From: Agelaius tricolor
Lineage: Eukaryota > Chordata > Aves > Passeriformes > Icteridae
Length of the DNA stretch: 64,000 bases
Direction: 5' to 3'
Assembly (NCBI GenBank): GCA_023055355.1
Contig: JALJCS010000004.1
Coordinates: 22,714,244 to 22,778,243 of the forward strand
Each line of letters begins with the position of its first letter. Positions within the stretch are counted from its first letter, which is position 1. Of this stretch, positions 1 to 11,724 are shown in pieces. Under the pieces are notes generated by a model. The model was given only the letters and a program-made list of their open reading frames with translations. It had not been told where the DNA came from and did not search any database. A program made the position numbers and the translations under genes.

Positions 1-2224
1 AAAAAAGTGTGGCAAGAAGGTGTGTCCAATTTCCTGACAATAAAATAATATTGAAAAATAATGACATTGAAAATTAAGACTGCTGTCAAATAGAGACTGC
101 TAACAAAGTGCAACTTTCTACAGATCTGTGTTCCTACTTGGGGTTTTATACAGTATGTACTACTGGAAGGCAACTGCTTATGGGTCACTTCAAGAAATTA
201 TGAATTTCCATGTTCAAAAGTGTGAAAAGAATATCAGTATAAGATCTGCACATCCTAAGAATCTGTTCAGATAGGTGTTTTTGAATATGAAATGGTTATT
301 TAGGTTTTCTTGAGGACAAAATTATATGGTGAAGTGCATTAGTTTGCATCTGAAAGAAATGAACTTCTTTTTTTAATATATTTTAAGATATTAGAGAGCT
401 AATGCCTGTGCTTGTGACTTTAAGACTTCTTTTCTGAAGGTTAGTCATTTGTGAGATTTGACTTAAAATGTGACATCTGGTAGATACTATATAACGCAAT
501 CTTTCTGTGCTTCTAACCAACCATTTCTTTAGTTGCCTTACACTGAAACCTGGCAAGTGTCTTCTCTTCAGTAATTATGTGATCACTGACATGCCAGCCT
601 ATGATGCTTCAATGTCTTGGTGAAAGGCACACTAAGTTTGAAAGGCACACTTTCCACGGCTTCTTAGAAATTGGCCAGAGCAGATTAATTAACATTTTAG
701 GTTGTGTTTGAATTTCTCTTTGTTTTATTTACTTGACCAGTGAATTGCACAGTAACTGCTCTGAGAATCCTGAGTATTTTTAATACATGCCTAAATTCAC
801 GTAACAGTGGCCTTTTTTTTATTTTAATGTGCAATATTACAGAGTCACAGTGCACTTAGAGTTGTAGCGTGTCAATTTAGCAGTCACATTTAACAACCAA
901 ATAAAACCCAACTTCACAAATATAGTTACTGAAGCTATAAAGCTGTTATTACAACCTGAAAAATTTACCAGATTTTTTTCTGTAACAACATTAGACTAAT
1001 TATTTTCAGAACTGTGTTTTTATGAACTAATAATCACCACTGAATTTAAATAAACAGGAATGCAGTACACTGGTTTTTTTCTTGCTCTTCTCTTGTTTTA
1101 AATGTGGAAAATTAAACTAAAAATAATTTAGTAAAGCTTCTTTCTGTACGAAAAGAAACCCAAACATATTATTACAATCAACTTTTTATCTTGTATGAAC
1201 CCAGGAAACAAAGACTTGGTGAGCCTTAACTAAAGCTTTGAGGAACTTAAGTATCTTGGCTCTGTTTCTATAATATGACCATAAGTTTTAAAACTTAAAA
1301 AAGCTTTTATGTAAAAAGCTTTAATAACAGCAAGAATATACCTGAAAAACCAGATGAGCAATGAAGATTTTTCCTAATTTGGTCGCCACTGGTGGGCTGA
1401 ACAAGAATGTTTTAAAATGTTTTCCTCTCATTGAATAAAAAATAAATCCCAAGCTACTATCCCTAGAGCTGTAAGTAATAATACAGTGATTTTGATCTTT
1501 GCTGTTGGGCTAGCACATGATTACCAAGTGACTGAATTTGGCCTTTTGCTAGCATACAAGACCTCATTCTCCATGCTCTTTCTTTAACATCCTAAATACA
1601 TGATAGCAAAGGTAAAGAACAGAAAGTTCACATAAATTTGTGATTTAAGTACAAAATGGGAATAAATTACATAGTTCATTGAAGTCACTGAAACTAGCGT
1701 TGAATGGCCTCTTGAACATTAATGTGAAATTCAACTAGATAAATGTCTTTTGATGTATAGCAGGAAATTTACAGTGTAAACAAAACAATCATATAGTACA
1801 ATTATTCACTGTGTCTGGTGCAGTCAGATGTTGGTTTTTTACTTTCTGTGAAGCCATTCATTTGCAGAACCAAATACGGCAGTGTGGCTTCAGGGAAACT
1901 TGTTTTGTGTTCTGCTTCATTGAACAGAGTGTTAGAAATTCTCTGCTACTGAGTGTTTATAATTTAGATTGCCAATAAGAAAAAGTGGGTATGGAAATAA
2001 TGGTAAATAATGACCAGTATTCTACCCACATCAACATATTTTGTTATTTTATCACTGAAGGAATCAGGTTGGGCAGATCAATTTTGCCCGTAGCTGATCT
2101 GCGCTATCCTAAATTTCCTTTTTCTCCCTTGCGCCTAGTAATGTACAAAACATTACTTTTTCGGAGATGAAACTGAGGGCCACGGTTCCACTTGTTTTTT
2201 TTCCTATGTTTTGAAGATGAATGT
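1..2224. other. AT-rich non-coding DNA, nothing recognised
   Basis: No retroelement, RNA gene or convincing exon was seen here. The one open frame of note (1985-2170, plus) is 61 residues with no recognisable motif and is best taken as chance. The sequence is AT-rich and CpG-poor, as is usual for bird intergenic or intronic DNA. Confidence 0.6.
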
Positions 2225-2690
2225 AAAAATTGTCTTTCTCCAGTTGCCAAGGGCTTTACTCAGTCTCCATGACACTTCAAATCTAACACAAAATGACCTA
2301 GAAGGGACATTGGCCTGTTACCTCAACTCTCCTTGTACTGCCCAGCAGATCCTAGAGACCCATGAGGAGTGATGTCTTGCAAAGCAATCTTTGAGTCACA
2401 GCCCTCACTCTTGCTTGGTAGATCTCCTCCTCTTTGAGCCCTGTCACTAAAGTGCAAGGTCTGTCACAGCTTGTTAGTGAGGACTGAGGCGAAGAAGGTA
2501 GTGAATACCTCAATGTTCTCTCTCCACTGTCACTAAATCAACAGCCCTCATTCAGCAGCAGCAGTAGCATTTTGCCTTTGTTTAGCTTTCCCCGACTCAT
2601 GTAGCGATGGAGGTCCTTGTTGCCTATCATATACTTCCAACTTCAGCTGAGTTTAACTTTCCTGAAGCCATCTTTTGCATCTGTGAAGGG
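2225..2690 (-). mobile_element. CR1 LINE fragment (antisense), first half of an interrupted copy
   Basis: The plus strand reads as the reverse complement of the internal part of an avian CR1 ORF2, judged from memory of CR1 consensus-like text. Landmarks include a 'gaggactgaggcgaagaagg' stretch, a 'cctcattcagcagcag' stretch and a 'ggtccttgttgcc' stretch, in the usual order. CR1 ORF2 encodes an endonuclease plus reverse transcriptase that copies the element by target-primed reverse transcription. No long frame survives, so the copy is dead. It stops near 2690 where a different, GC-richer sequence begins, and CR1-like text appears to resume near 3480-3600, so the two halves were probably one insertion. 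The subfamily cannot be assigned by eye. Confidence 0.7.
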
Positions 2691-3480
2691 CAGGGATGAT
2701 GCCACACCTCGATTTTGGGAGAAGGGGCCAGCTGGCTAGGTTGACTCCTTTCCTTTTAGCGCGCGTCACGTGTGGCCGCTCCCTGCCTCACGCCACTGGC
2801 AGGCAGAGGGTAGCGGTTCACAGCACACCAAGACCCTCCCAGGAGTGGCTGAGCAGAGGACACTCTTATCTGAGGGTAAAATCCTTGTTGACTGGATCGT
2901 GGTGAAGGAAGGAAGGAGGGACTCTTGCTTGCAGTTCTCAAGTGGCCTTTATCCCTCACCCCAGAGGGAGAAAAAACAGGTGTTACAAAGAAGCACACAA
3001 GTAAGCAGGGAGAGCTCCGAACAAAGAACTCTGAGCAAAGTGACCCAAGCAATAGATTGCAACAACTTATAAAGAGGGGCTGGCTCTGGGGAGGAGAAAG
3101 CCTTACAACCAATGGGCTAGCTTCAGGGTGGAGCATGAGGTGGGACTTACATCATCACATAACCAATAACATACATGAGGGGAGGAGAGTGTACACACAC
3201 AACAAGTGGGAGGTTAAGGGTTCCATAAATGACAGGGAAGATTCTGGATAAAGGGGTAGGGTCTACATTGATGGATGGGTATCAGGGGCAGGATTACAAG
3301 GATTGGCATAGAAAGAACTAGATTAAGGGGTAGGTATAAGGGTTGATTGATAGGGAAAGGGGAAGGCACAACTTAAGACTTAACCACTTTGAAGAGAAAA
3401 AGGGGCATACAAGAGTGAACCATTACAAACAATTTGAATAAAGACTTAAACAAATATAACCGAACAACAGACTACCACAC
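2691..3480 (-). mobile_element. Putative solo LTR of an endogenous retrovirus, nested in CR1
   Basis: About 0.8 kb interrupts the CR1 text and differs from it in composition. Read on the minus strand it has a promoter-like layout: two inverted CCAAT boxes (plus-strand ccaat at 3163-3167 and 3109-3113), then CTTTATAAG at about 3073-3066, some 36 bases after the second box. The block could start with TG near 2698 (tgatgccacacc) and ends with CA at about 3480 (ctaccacaca), as LTRs do. The flanking pentamers aggga and aggat are only similar, so a target-site duplication is not proven. I do not recognise the family. An unrelated inserted repeat remains possible. Confidence 0.45.
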
Positions 3481-4200
3481 AAGGATTTTTGAATTCTTCT
3501 TCGGTAACCTGTCCCTATTTCACCCCTTTTTGCTTCCTTTTCTCCCTTGGAGCTATGCTGGGATTTTCCCACTTACCCAAAGCAATTTTGATTTTCTGAA
3601 TATTGGGATAAACTGTCCTGGTTTGTCATTCAGAACCGTTTTCAGAAACTGGAATACCATCTTCAAGTTTCTGAATAAACTGAAATCTGTTCTTGTGAAG
3701 TTCAGTTTCTGTGTGTTCTTTTCTCATTCCTCTCAGGAGCTCAAAGGCCATTACTTCATGATCACTGTAGCTGAGGATACCATTGATTACCACATGCCCA
3801 TCCTTTGCCTCCTTGTTAGCAAACTGTAGGTCCAGCTTTGTGTCACTCCTGTTAAGCGCATCCAGTTTCTTTTCTGGGAAGTTCCCTCTAAAATTCTGCA
3901 GATGTTTTGATTACTGATGTCCTGCCAAATTGTCCTTCTAGGAGGTGTCGTAGCTCTGCAACAGACACCTTCTCAAACAGTTTAAAGAAGACTTTGTCCA
4001 CTGCCTCACCTGAGCTGGCTGGTCTGTACCTCATTCCCATCACATTGTTAGCTTCATCAGTCAGACCCTGGCACACTGGCTCTCCCCCACCTGCCATTTG
4101 TCCCACACAGGACTTCTGTCTGTCCACCACTTCAGTCAAGTGAGCTGCCCTGCATCCTCTGAGAGACCCCAGGCATGTCACAGTTGTGTGGACAAGGACT
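3481..4200 (-). mobile_element. CR1 LINE fragment (antisense), endonuclease region, second half
   Basis: CR1-like antisense text from the endonuclease half of ORF2. Landmarks are a 'ctgaaatctgttcttgtgaag' type stretch near 3680, 'catgatcactgtagctgagg' near 3758, and 'ctgtaggtccagc' near 3824. Compared with remembered CR1 text the order and spacing agree with the block at 2225-2690 lying upstream on the plus strand. The open frames on both strands (plus 3434-3829 and 3907-4143, minus 3888-4181) are remnants of, or shadows across, this decayed ORF and show no intact endonuclease motif. The boundary with the putative LTR is approximate, because 3481-3600 is not clearly CR1. Confidence 0.65.
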
Positions 4201-4408
4201 GACTGACCTTGCTATTTATCAAAACAAAAAAAGTATTTTATATTTCTTGGAATAAATGGGCTGAAACAATAAAATTTCATTATCATCCCTTTCTTATTAC
4301 TACTGGATGACAAAAGTTTCACAATCGAGAAACACATGAATGTGGTAGGTGCAAAAAAATTACAAAATATATATAAAATTATAAGAAAGGTAACTCATGA
4401 TACTTGTC

Positions 4409-4813
4409 CCTTGATGTCACAGACATCTTTTTATGAAAAATACTTTCTTAGGATTTTTCCTTCTGAGAAGCTGAGAGGCCTCAGAAGCAAAATGTAAACA
4501 ATGGTTATCGGCTGCTGTGGAATGCAGCAGGTGGATCCGTGATTGGTCTGGTGTGGATGTTCGGAATTAGTGACCACTCACGGCAGAGCTGGCTCTCTCT
4601 CTCTGTCCGAGCCACAGACCTTTGTTATTCATTCCTTTCTATTCTTAGCTTAGCTAGCCTTCTGAGATGAAGCTTTTCCTTCTATTCTTTTTAGTATAGT
4701 TATAATGTAATATATATATCATAAAATAATAAATCAAGCCTTCTGAACATAGGGTCAACATTCTCGTCTCTTCCTTTGCCTGAAAAACCCCTGTGACCAC
4801 CATCACACCTTGA
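4409..4813 (+). mobile_element. Solo LTR of a songbird endogenous retrovirus (ERVK-like) with 6-bp TSD
   Basis: A 393-bp LTR spans 4415-4807, starting tgtcacagacatc and ending accatcaca. It is flanked by an exact direct repeat ccttga at 4409-4414 and 4808-4813. A 6-bp duplication with TG...CA termini is the signature of retroviral integrase and fits class II (ERVK-type) elements. The text, including the 'aaacaatggttatcggctgc' stretch, a CT-rich stretch near 4590 and 'ataataaatcaagccttctg', matches my memory of a very abundant songbird LTR, often labelled TguLTR5-like. AATAAA at 4728-4733 could serve as the LTR poly(A) signal. No internal retroviral sequence flanks it, so it is a solo LTR left by recombination between two LTRs. 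Confidence 0.85.
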
Positions 4814-7259
4814 TTTTTGATTAGTCATAGTTTGGATTAGAGACATGCAAAGCTGTATCTGTTGCCAATTGTAGCAATAGTGGTAGCACAAAAAAACCTG
4901 TCACATAGGAAACCTGTCATTTCCATAAATATCAAGCTTGGCTTATGTGACCACTGAGCTTGGGTTCAAGGCATATGTAAATGGCTCTTGTTTGATAACA
5001 TCTCACAGCAATTTTTAAGAGTGTTTGGGATTTCACAGTGTACAAGTCTGTGTGACTATTTACCTAAGGAATATTGGACTGTTTCTGGTGGTACTCCCCA
5101 ACATGCTAAGCAATCCCATTCATGTTGGTCACATGGTCTTAACTGATGTACAAGAAAGTGCAGACATTTTAATTTTCACTTAGCAATTTTTCCATGAATG
5201 GTAATTTTTGCTTTTCAATTTTTGTGAACGTTTTGAAGGTTAATTTTTGGAGAAGTTTTCAATTTTAAAGTTAATACTGTATGTGGTAGGAAAAAACCTG
5301 AAATTAAAATGGTAGTTCCTCAAATATAACTTTATCTCAGAATAAAAATGTGTTGTTCAGTGTGGGTTTTTTCCTGCTTTGGTGATTAATGAAAAAAAGA
5401 AGAACCCAAAGATACATTTGCAACACAAGTAATTACAAAGGGTGCTTGTTCTTATCCAGCTATGAATATTATCACAGTAATATTCTTTTTAAAAATAGCT
5501 TCATGCATGTAAAAATTGTTCTGTATGTGAAAAAAAGCACATCACTTGATAGCATGAAATTAATTAATTCCTCCTATAGTGGAAGTAAGAATTTGACAGT
5601 CCCAGTCTTTCAACTATGAAATATTCAGTAAATTTAAACTACTCTAAATATTCAAAATGCATAAAATATGCTGGAAAAGAAAATACAGTGCTAGTTGTAC
5701 AAAGACCAGCATATGTAAATTTGCTCTAATTGACTGTACATGTCCTGTTACTCAAGGCAGGTAACAGGAACAGCTCAAAATCAATGTAACTTCAAGAAAG
5801 AGTAGTCTGTCCTGACTGTAGAAATTATCTCATTCAGACTTTATTGTGTTAACTTGTGACCATAACAGAACTCAGAGGTGGAAAAAAAAAAACCAACCAG
5901 AATTTATGTGAGCAATAGATCTTTACACAGATTCCCAGACAAGTGGGGGAAATTAGCTTGACTCAGATAGACGCTTTATTAGGAATAAAATGGTTGGGAT
6001 GAAGGTTCATTGTGTTTTGCATCTGCCACCTAATAAAATTTTGTATCCCTCAAGGTTTTCATAAGACCAAGATTCATCACTTCCATCATTTTCAATACTG
6101 AATCCCTGGACACTGAAGTAAGAACTCACAGTGTGACCTGAGTTCAACTGATAAATTCCCTGAGGAATGAGGATGGTTTTTGTTTTAGTCAATCAATTTA
6201 AAACTCGCCTATACTTTAAACTGCACAGGGGGAGGTTTTAGGTTTATCTGGTTTTATTACAGAAGCCATCCTGAGCATTCTGAGCAATACTCTGACTGTT
6301 ATAGTCAGGGGAACAAAATCAGGTCAATGGGAAATTGAATAATATAATAGAATATCCAGTGAAGTCTTATGGGACAGAAGCTCAATAATGATAACTTCAG
6401 TCCTTTTGCACATTCTTTCAGCCTTTGCCTAAATAAAATAAAATAAAATATAAAATAAAAATCATGAATGCTCAACCAACTCCAAACCTTTAGCCTTAAC
6501 TAATACTGTGGCACTTTCCAGGATGGACTTCAAAGTGCCACATCAGCAAACCATACTGTTTTTAAAATCAACCCCAGTGAAGAAGACAAATGCTAAAATC
6601 TATGCTCTCTCATGCTTCATTGTACAATTTCAACACTCAGAACAGATGCTATGAACTTGCCAGTAATTAGTTGAGGAAAGAATTAGCATAATTTTCATTC
6701 TTTTTCTTTAGAGATATAAAAGAATTCTCAGCAATGCCTTACATTTACTAAATGGGAGATTTTGCCATGTAAAAAAAAAAATAAGGAAGAACTCTCTTTC
6801 AGAAAACAGTAATTTTAAACTTGCTTCAAGGAAAAAAAACCAGTATGATGTGAGGAGAACAGTCAAAAATATTACCTAAACACTGTTCATGAAGGGACCA
6901 ATTTTAACCCAAGTTAAGTTAAGTGAGTGACTGAATTTTGTGTTCAGATGCTACACTGAAAAATAAAGCAGCACAGACTGGGAAAGAAGAGTGAACAACA
7001 AAATAGTATCAATAAAACTGTTTCAGAGAAGCATAAACTGAAATTGTTCCTCCTTTCTAGAAATTTCATAAAATTTCAAAATTTTGCCTCTGAGTAAAAA
7101 GTTAAGACCTTTTATCAGGAGCATCTAACAACTATCAAGACTACCTCAGGGATATTTCAGTATGTGAGAGTATAGGGCAAGGCTTTCAAATTCCAAGACA
7201 AAATAAAAATTATTTTGAAACATCTTATTGCTCAGTATTTGATTCACTTAAGGCTGTAT
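4814..7259. other. AT-rich non-coding DNA with one AAAAT-type microsatellite
   Basis: No retroelement or gene was recognised over 2.4 kb. The stretch contains a short AAAAT-type run at 6431-6461. The open frames 5389-5619 (plus) and 6007-6192 (minus) have no recognisable domain. Confidence 0.55.
6431..6461. repeat. (AAAAT)n microsatellite
   Basis: About six units of a five-base A-rich repeat, with one interruption where the phase shifts (aaaatataaaataaaa). Confidence 0.85.
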
Positions 7260-8240
7260 TTAATCTGGCCTCCGTGAAGCCACATTAATTATCTCTAAAA
7301 ACCTCCGTGCCTGCCATATCTGCTTTGACATAACTTCAGGAGCATCTGTTCCATATCTTATCAGGCATTGAGGTGAGGCTGCCTAGTTGATAGTTTCTAG
7401 GGTCCCTCCTTATTACTCTTTTTTAAAATGGGTGCCATTTTTCCGGTCACCAAGAACTTTACCTGACTGCCATGACTTTTCAAATATAGTGGTGAGTGGC
7501 TTGGCAACTGCATCAGCCAATTCCCTCAGGACTACAGGATGCATCTCACGATGGACCTATGCCTATTCAGGGTCCTCAGGGGGTCACGAATATGGTGTTC
7601 TTTAATTATGAGAAGGACTTGATGTTCAGGGATGTATGAAGACTGAAAACTGAAGCAAGAACCAGTATGACCATTGCAACCTAGGCTGACAAGAACCTTG
7701 ATCTCTCTAGTTAGTTTATGTGTGTTGGGAAGCAACAGATCCAGTACGGGTTTGCATCTGATTGGGCTTCCACCCACATATGAACCTATCTTCAGTGCAC
7801 CCCAAGAGTTTTTGGGACAGTTTATAGCTTGCTGTTCTATTTTGTTCACAGAGTAGTGCCCAGACTGGGTACAGCCTGTGAGCATGATGCTTCCTGTAGT
7901 TGAACTTCACTGACAGACTACCCTTGATTGGGGTAAACACATGCCAAGAGGTTTCAGTTATTGGCTTGGCCTCTACTTTTTATCCACAAACTCTCAATCT
8001 ATCCTACACTGCTTTCCAAAGACAGCTTAGTGGAAACAATCACTATTTTTTACACATGGGACAACTCTTTCCCCTGCCCCTTCTTTGAGCGCCTGTGTTT
8101 TGATCTGCTTATAAGCCATGAGTTGCAGTGTTCCGGTTGTGTGTTTCATCCCACTAAATTCAACTGATGGCAGCTAGGTAATGTCTTTCTAGTTTCCCAG
8201 TACTGTGCCAAAATCTTTCTCTTTGGATGAAGTTGTTCAT
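7260..8240 (-). mobile_element. CR1 LINE fragment (antisense), ORF2 5' part, internally deleted
   Basis: The plus strand is the reverse complement of the CR1 ORF2 endonuclease region. Landmarks in order are 'gtggcttggcaactgcatca' with 'attccctcaggac' (about 7494-7530), 'aagcaacagatccag' (about 7730), 'gggcttccaccca' (about 7764), the 'ccacaaactctcaatcta' stretch (about 7984) and 'atggcagctaggtaatg' (about 8167). Compared with remembered CR1 text, several hundred bases are missing between the first and second landmarks, so the copy has an internal deletion. Frames such as minus 7532-7885 and plus 7674-7856 are shadows. The copy has no intact endonuclease and is old. Confidence 0.7.
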
Positions 8241-8248
8241 TATAGCCT

Positions 8249-8276
8249 AACTGTAATATATTAATATATTACAGTT
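8249..8276. repeat. Perfect 28-bp AT-rich palindrome
   Basis: Two 14-base arms (aactgtaatatatt and its exact reverse complement) abut with no spacer. It lies just past the end of recognisable CR1 sequence. It could extrude as a cruciform or be a relic of a short inverted duplication. No function can be assigned. Confidence 0.9.
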
Positions 8277-9697
8277 GGTATTTGGCACCCCTCCATGCCA
8301 AAGGTACCAGCCTCCAAGGTACCATCTCCCCTCACTGGACATGCACTCTATGTTTTTTGACTGTATCTTTAAAAGCAAAGTGAGAGAATTTTACAACAAT
8401 AGGTAACAGAGGTATCTATGACTAGAGTCACTCAGTTTCCACCTAAACATAGAGAAGAAGTTAAAGAATAAGTTAAGAATGGGGAAAAATGTTAGGGAAG
8501 ACTCCATTTTAATGGACAGGATCAGTCACGGGCTGCATTTGTCTTCTTCCCCATAGGGATGCCTGTTGGGTAAGAACCATACCCATGCATGGTGAATATT
8601 TTACTGGGTTTCTGAGCTTGTCTGTGTATTGCTTTGAGTATGTTTTTGCAGTCAGATACTATCAATGGCAATCACCAAACATTAACTTGTCACAATTTTA
8701 TTTTAATAAAGGGCATAATTCTGGAAACACTGGGTGTGAGCCCTTCAAGGCTACTAGGCAGAGGGATAACATACTCACATAAAGAGGAAGACCCCCTGAG
8801 GGGTCATAAACTGGGAAGACCTGCTTGTGCTGTTGTATTTCCCTAAGTCAGTCAAAACACCCCTCAGTCCAGAAGGATTGCTCAGTGAAGAGCCCCCTTA
8901 ACTGGAGCTCGACAGACTGGTCAGGCATCAGGGTTTTGGCTTTCCTGAGGTCCTGACAGAAAATTAAATGCTAAGGGTCAAGGAAATCTCCCAGCTCTGA
9001 GGGTCTAGGAAATTTTCCCTTTTCATCTGAGAAGGGCCTTACTTTGTCTGGATGTTCTTTTAAAATTTGCTAGGTACCTTATTCCTCATGTTCTAAAGCT
9101 TGCAATATTGAACCTCCTAAGAATATTGTTGTTTCTCTCAGGTCCTACCCAGACAAAATCAAACTGCCTTGCCCTAAATCCAATGAGTAGGCCATGGCAT
9201 TACACCTTGTACATGCACTATGACTTGAGCAGTTGCCCTGTCCACAGCAAATAAAACAGCCTTCCCTGCAGGAGCCACTGTTGTCCTGGTGTTGACAAAA
9301 GTGCTCCAGCTGGGTTATACAAGACCAGCTCTGTTGCAGACAGGAATGTGGGGTAGGCAGCAAGAGGGATTGTCCACCCTGTTTCTGTATCCACCAATCT
9401 GTGTGTGAGCAACTCCCCTGAGTTCTTCTCTCATTGTAAAAAAAAATAATCCTTATATTTTATTGGTAGTTAATGTTACTTAGAGATATTATTTTGGATC
9501 AAATTTTCTTCTTGCTGGAAAGGGACACTTTGAAATTTGTTCTGTTGCAAAATAAAATAAATATTTAAATACTTAAATTTCATACAGAAATGTGTTCCAG
9601 AAAATTTCACTGGGAAAATTTTGAGAGAAGATATTCTAGAAAGATCTCAATCAGTGACAATGAAAAATGCTAAATGACCATCTCAACAGTACCATGT
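8277..9697. other. Unassigned sequence, somewhat richer in GC than its surroundings
   Basis: Between the palindrome and the next CR1 tail the text (especially 8520-9430) is more complex and GC-richer than the flanks, with CCCT/AGGG-type stretches. It may be an eroded retroelement, but I recognise no family. A minus frame at 9145-9363 has a cysteine-rich patch (CFICCGQGNC) that loosely recalls a retroviral zinc knuckle, but the spacing is wrong. Confidence 0.35.
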
Positions 9698-9833
9698 TAC
9701 AGCATCACAGAATGGTTGAGTTTGAAAGGGACTTTTGAGATCATCTGGTCTGACTACCTTGCTCAAGAAGGGCCATCTTTAGGCTATTACAGAGGGCCAT
9801 GTCCATACACATCAATGTGTTTGTATCTTCTAA
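9698..9833 (-). mobile_element. CR1 LINE 3' tail (antisense)
   Basis: Antisense CR1 3' end: the octamer cacagaat at 9706-9713, then 'ggttgagtttgaaagggact', 'gagatcatctggtctgact' and 'ctgctcaagaagggccat'-like text (here cttgctcaagaagggccat). These are standard landmarks of the CR1 3' end read backwards. The fragment fades out by about 9833. It is the usual 5'-truncated product of CR1 retroposition. Confidence 0.8.
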
Positions 9834-11586
9834 ATTCAGGAAAAATTACATGAGAAATCAAATACTCACATTTTTTATCACATACCTAGTAAATTAAGTT
9901 GCTTTCTCCAATATAAAAATTCATAAATTAATACTTGCATGCAAACAAAAAAAAGCATTTACCTTAAAAAGCACGCTGTTAAGTTGAATATTTAAAATGT
10001 CACGTATTTCTATTAATAGAAGAATTTATTATACACATGGTACTTTATATTTTGTAAATGTTTTCTTATGTTAAATATAATATTTAATCAATTCAGCTTT
10101 CCAGTTCATCATGATTTGTCAGGAGGGTTTTTTCATAATTAGACTTTTTATATAGTTATCTTTTTCAGATTTCAATCTGTCTATTCCATAAGCAGACTGC
10201 TTAAGTAACATTGTTGTACAGTTATCAAAAGAGAACTCAAACTTATTCTGCATGCATGACACTATAACTGAAATCCTTGTTTAATTGCTTAGCATATAAT
10301 TATTACATTAATAAATCAGCTATTTTTGATTTAGTGTTCAGGTAGACAAAATTAATTGCCTGGAAGTAGCTTTAGAATTCTATATTTTGCTTTAGACTTT
10401 GAAACAATCATTGCTTCTACCCAAGTTGTGATGTTCAACTAAAGCTGGACCCAAGTCTCTGTGAGCGTATAAATCTCATGAAACATATAGAAAATGCAGT
10501 TATACAGCAAATTATGCTGTAAAGAAGAATTCCTCTTAATGCTTGTATTTAAAACTAATTTGAAGTCTCCTTTAGTTCAGCCTTATTATGCAAAATCTTA
10601 GGAATTTGACTTTTTGCACTGGTTTCTAATTCTCTCAAAAAGTGTTTACAGTGTTTGAAAACCATATTAATTACCAAAATTGTCTTCCCTATTAACTTTT
10701 TTATTTGATGAAGTACAGTTATTTTTCAGCCACTACTGAGACATGCCTGAGAGATCTCTGTCCAGTTAGAAATTTTAAAAATTTATGATAAAGAAGAGTA
10801 TGGGAAGTTGAACCATGTGTGATGGCTAAATCCATCAAATTATATATATTTATATGTCCTCAAAATGGCCACAACAAACTCTGGTTAAAGTATGTGTTTT
10901 CAAATAGCCATGTAAAATCTGTAAACCTCAATTTCCTTGGAAAAAGGCAGGCTTACAGACACACTATATTTATCTCCTGGCCTGCTAATCAGGGTACGCT
11001 TGCACTTCATGGTGCAAAAACAGGGAGGTTGCATTACTGCAGCACACTGCCCAGGCTCATTAGCGCTAACAGCAGGGCTAATTAACTCAGATGCAGAACC
11101 ACACAGCTATGGATGTTCTGCTTTTGGATTTAGCATTGACCTTAGTATTTTCAGGGTACCAATTTATTCCTTTAAAATGCCTGTGAAAGCTCCATGTAAA
11201 TGTAATTGAATTGATAAAGAAAGAAAAGACTCTGCAGTTGCAACACTTATACTTTTTCATTCAGTAAGGTAAAAGCTACATCTGTTGTTATTTAGTGTGT
11301 TTATAGAGTATTATATAGCACAGTACATTCATATTAGAGATTTGATGTTACCTGTAAGACTTGAATCACAAAGGGTTGTGCATCAGTTGTTATCATTTAC
11401 TATTTTGTGAGGTACATTACATTTCAAGGGATTTCATTAGTACTTTATTAAAGATGAAAATACCCATGAATCTATCTGTCAAAATAAGGCTGGAAGGAGA
11501 ATATATGTTTCTGTTTCATCTAAGAAAACAGGTTTTTTTTCTCTTTAGCTGGTATGTGTATACACGTTCACACACATGCAAAACCT
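9834..11586. other. AT-rich non-coding DNA, with one higher-complexity patch
   Basis: No gene or repeat was recognised. The segment 10975-11110 stands out by higher GC and by homeodomain-type cores (tcattagcgctaac, gggctaattaactcag) and is listed separately as a candidate conserved element. Confidence 0.5.
10975..11110. promoter_or_regulatory. Candidate conserved non-coding element (speculative)
   Basis: Complex, non-repetitive sequence with several homeodomain-like cores (ctaatc, tcattagc, ctaattaac) within about 130 bases, set in simple AT-rich DNA. This texture is seen in vertebrate developmental enhancers. There is no alignment here, so conservation is only a guess. Confidence 0.25.
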
Positions 11587-11724
11587 CTGGGAGGTTTCAA
11601 GACCAGGCTGGATGGGGATTTGAACAATCTGGTCCAGTAGAAGGTGAATCTGTCCATGGCAGGGAGGTTGAAACTAGGTTATCTTTCAAGGCCCTTTCAG
11701 CCCAAACAATTCTATGATTCTATG
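11587..11724 (+). mobile_element. CR1 LINE 3' tail (sense)
   Basis: Sense-oriented CR1 3' end. It reads ggaggtttcaagaccaggc, then 'ctggatggggatttgaacaa', 'tctggtccagtagaaggtg' and a catggcagggaggttgaaac stretch. It ends in two exact octamers, attctatg at 11709-11716 and 11717-11724. This is the 5'-truncated tail of one CR1 insertion. An open plus frame (11361-11717) running through it is incidental. Confidence 0.9.

Noticed and set aside
9145..9363. Cysteine-rich minus frame resembling a retroviral zinc knuckle
   Set aside because: The Cys/His spacing does not fit CX2CX4HX4C, no neighbouring protease or polymerase motifs were found, and no LTR borders the area.
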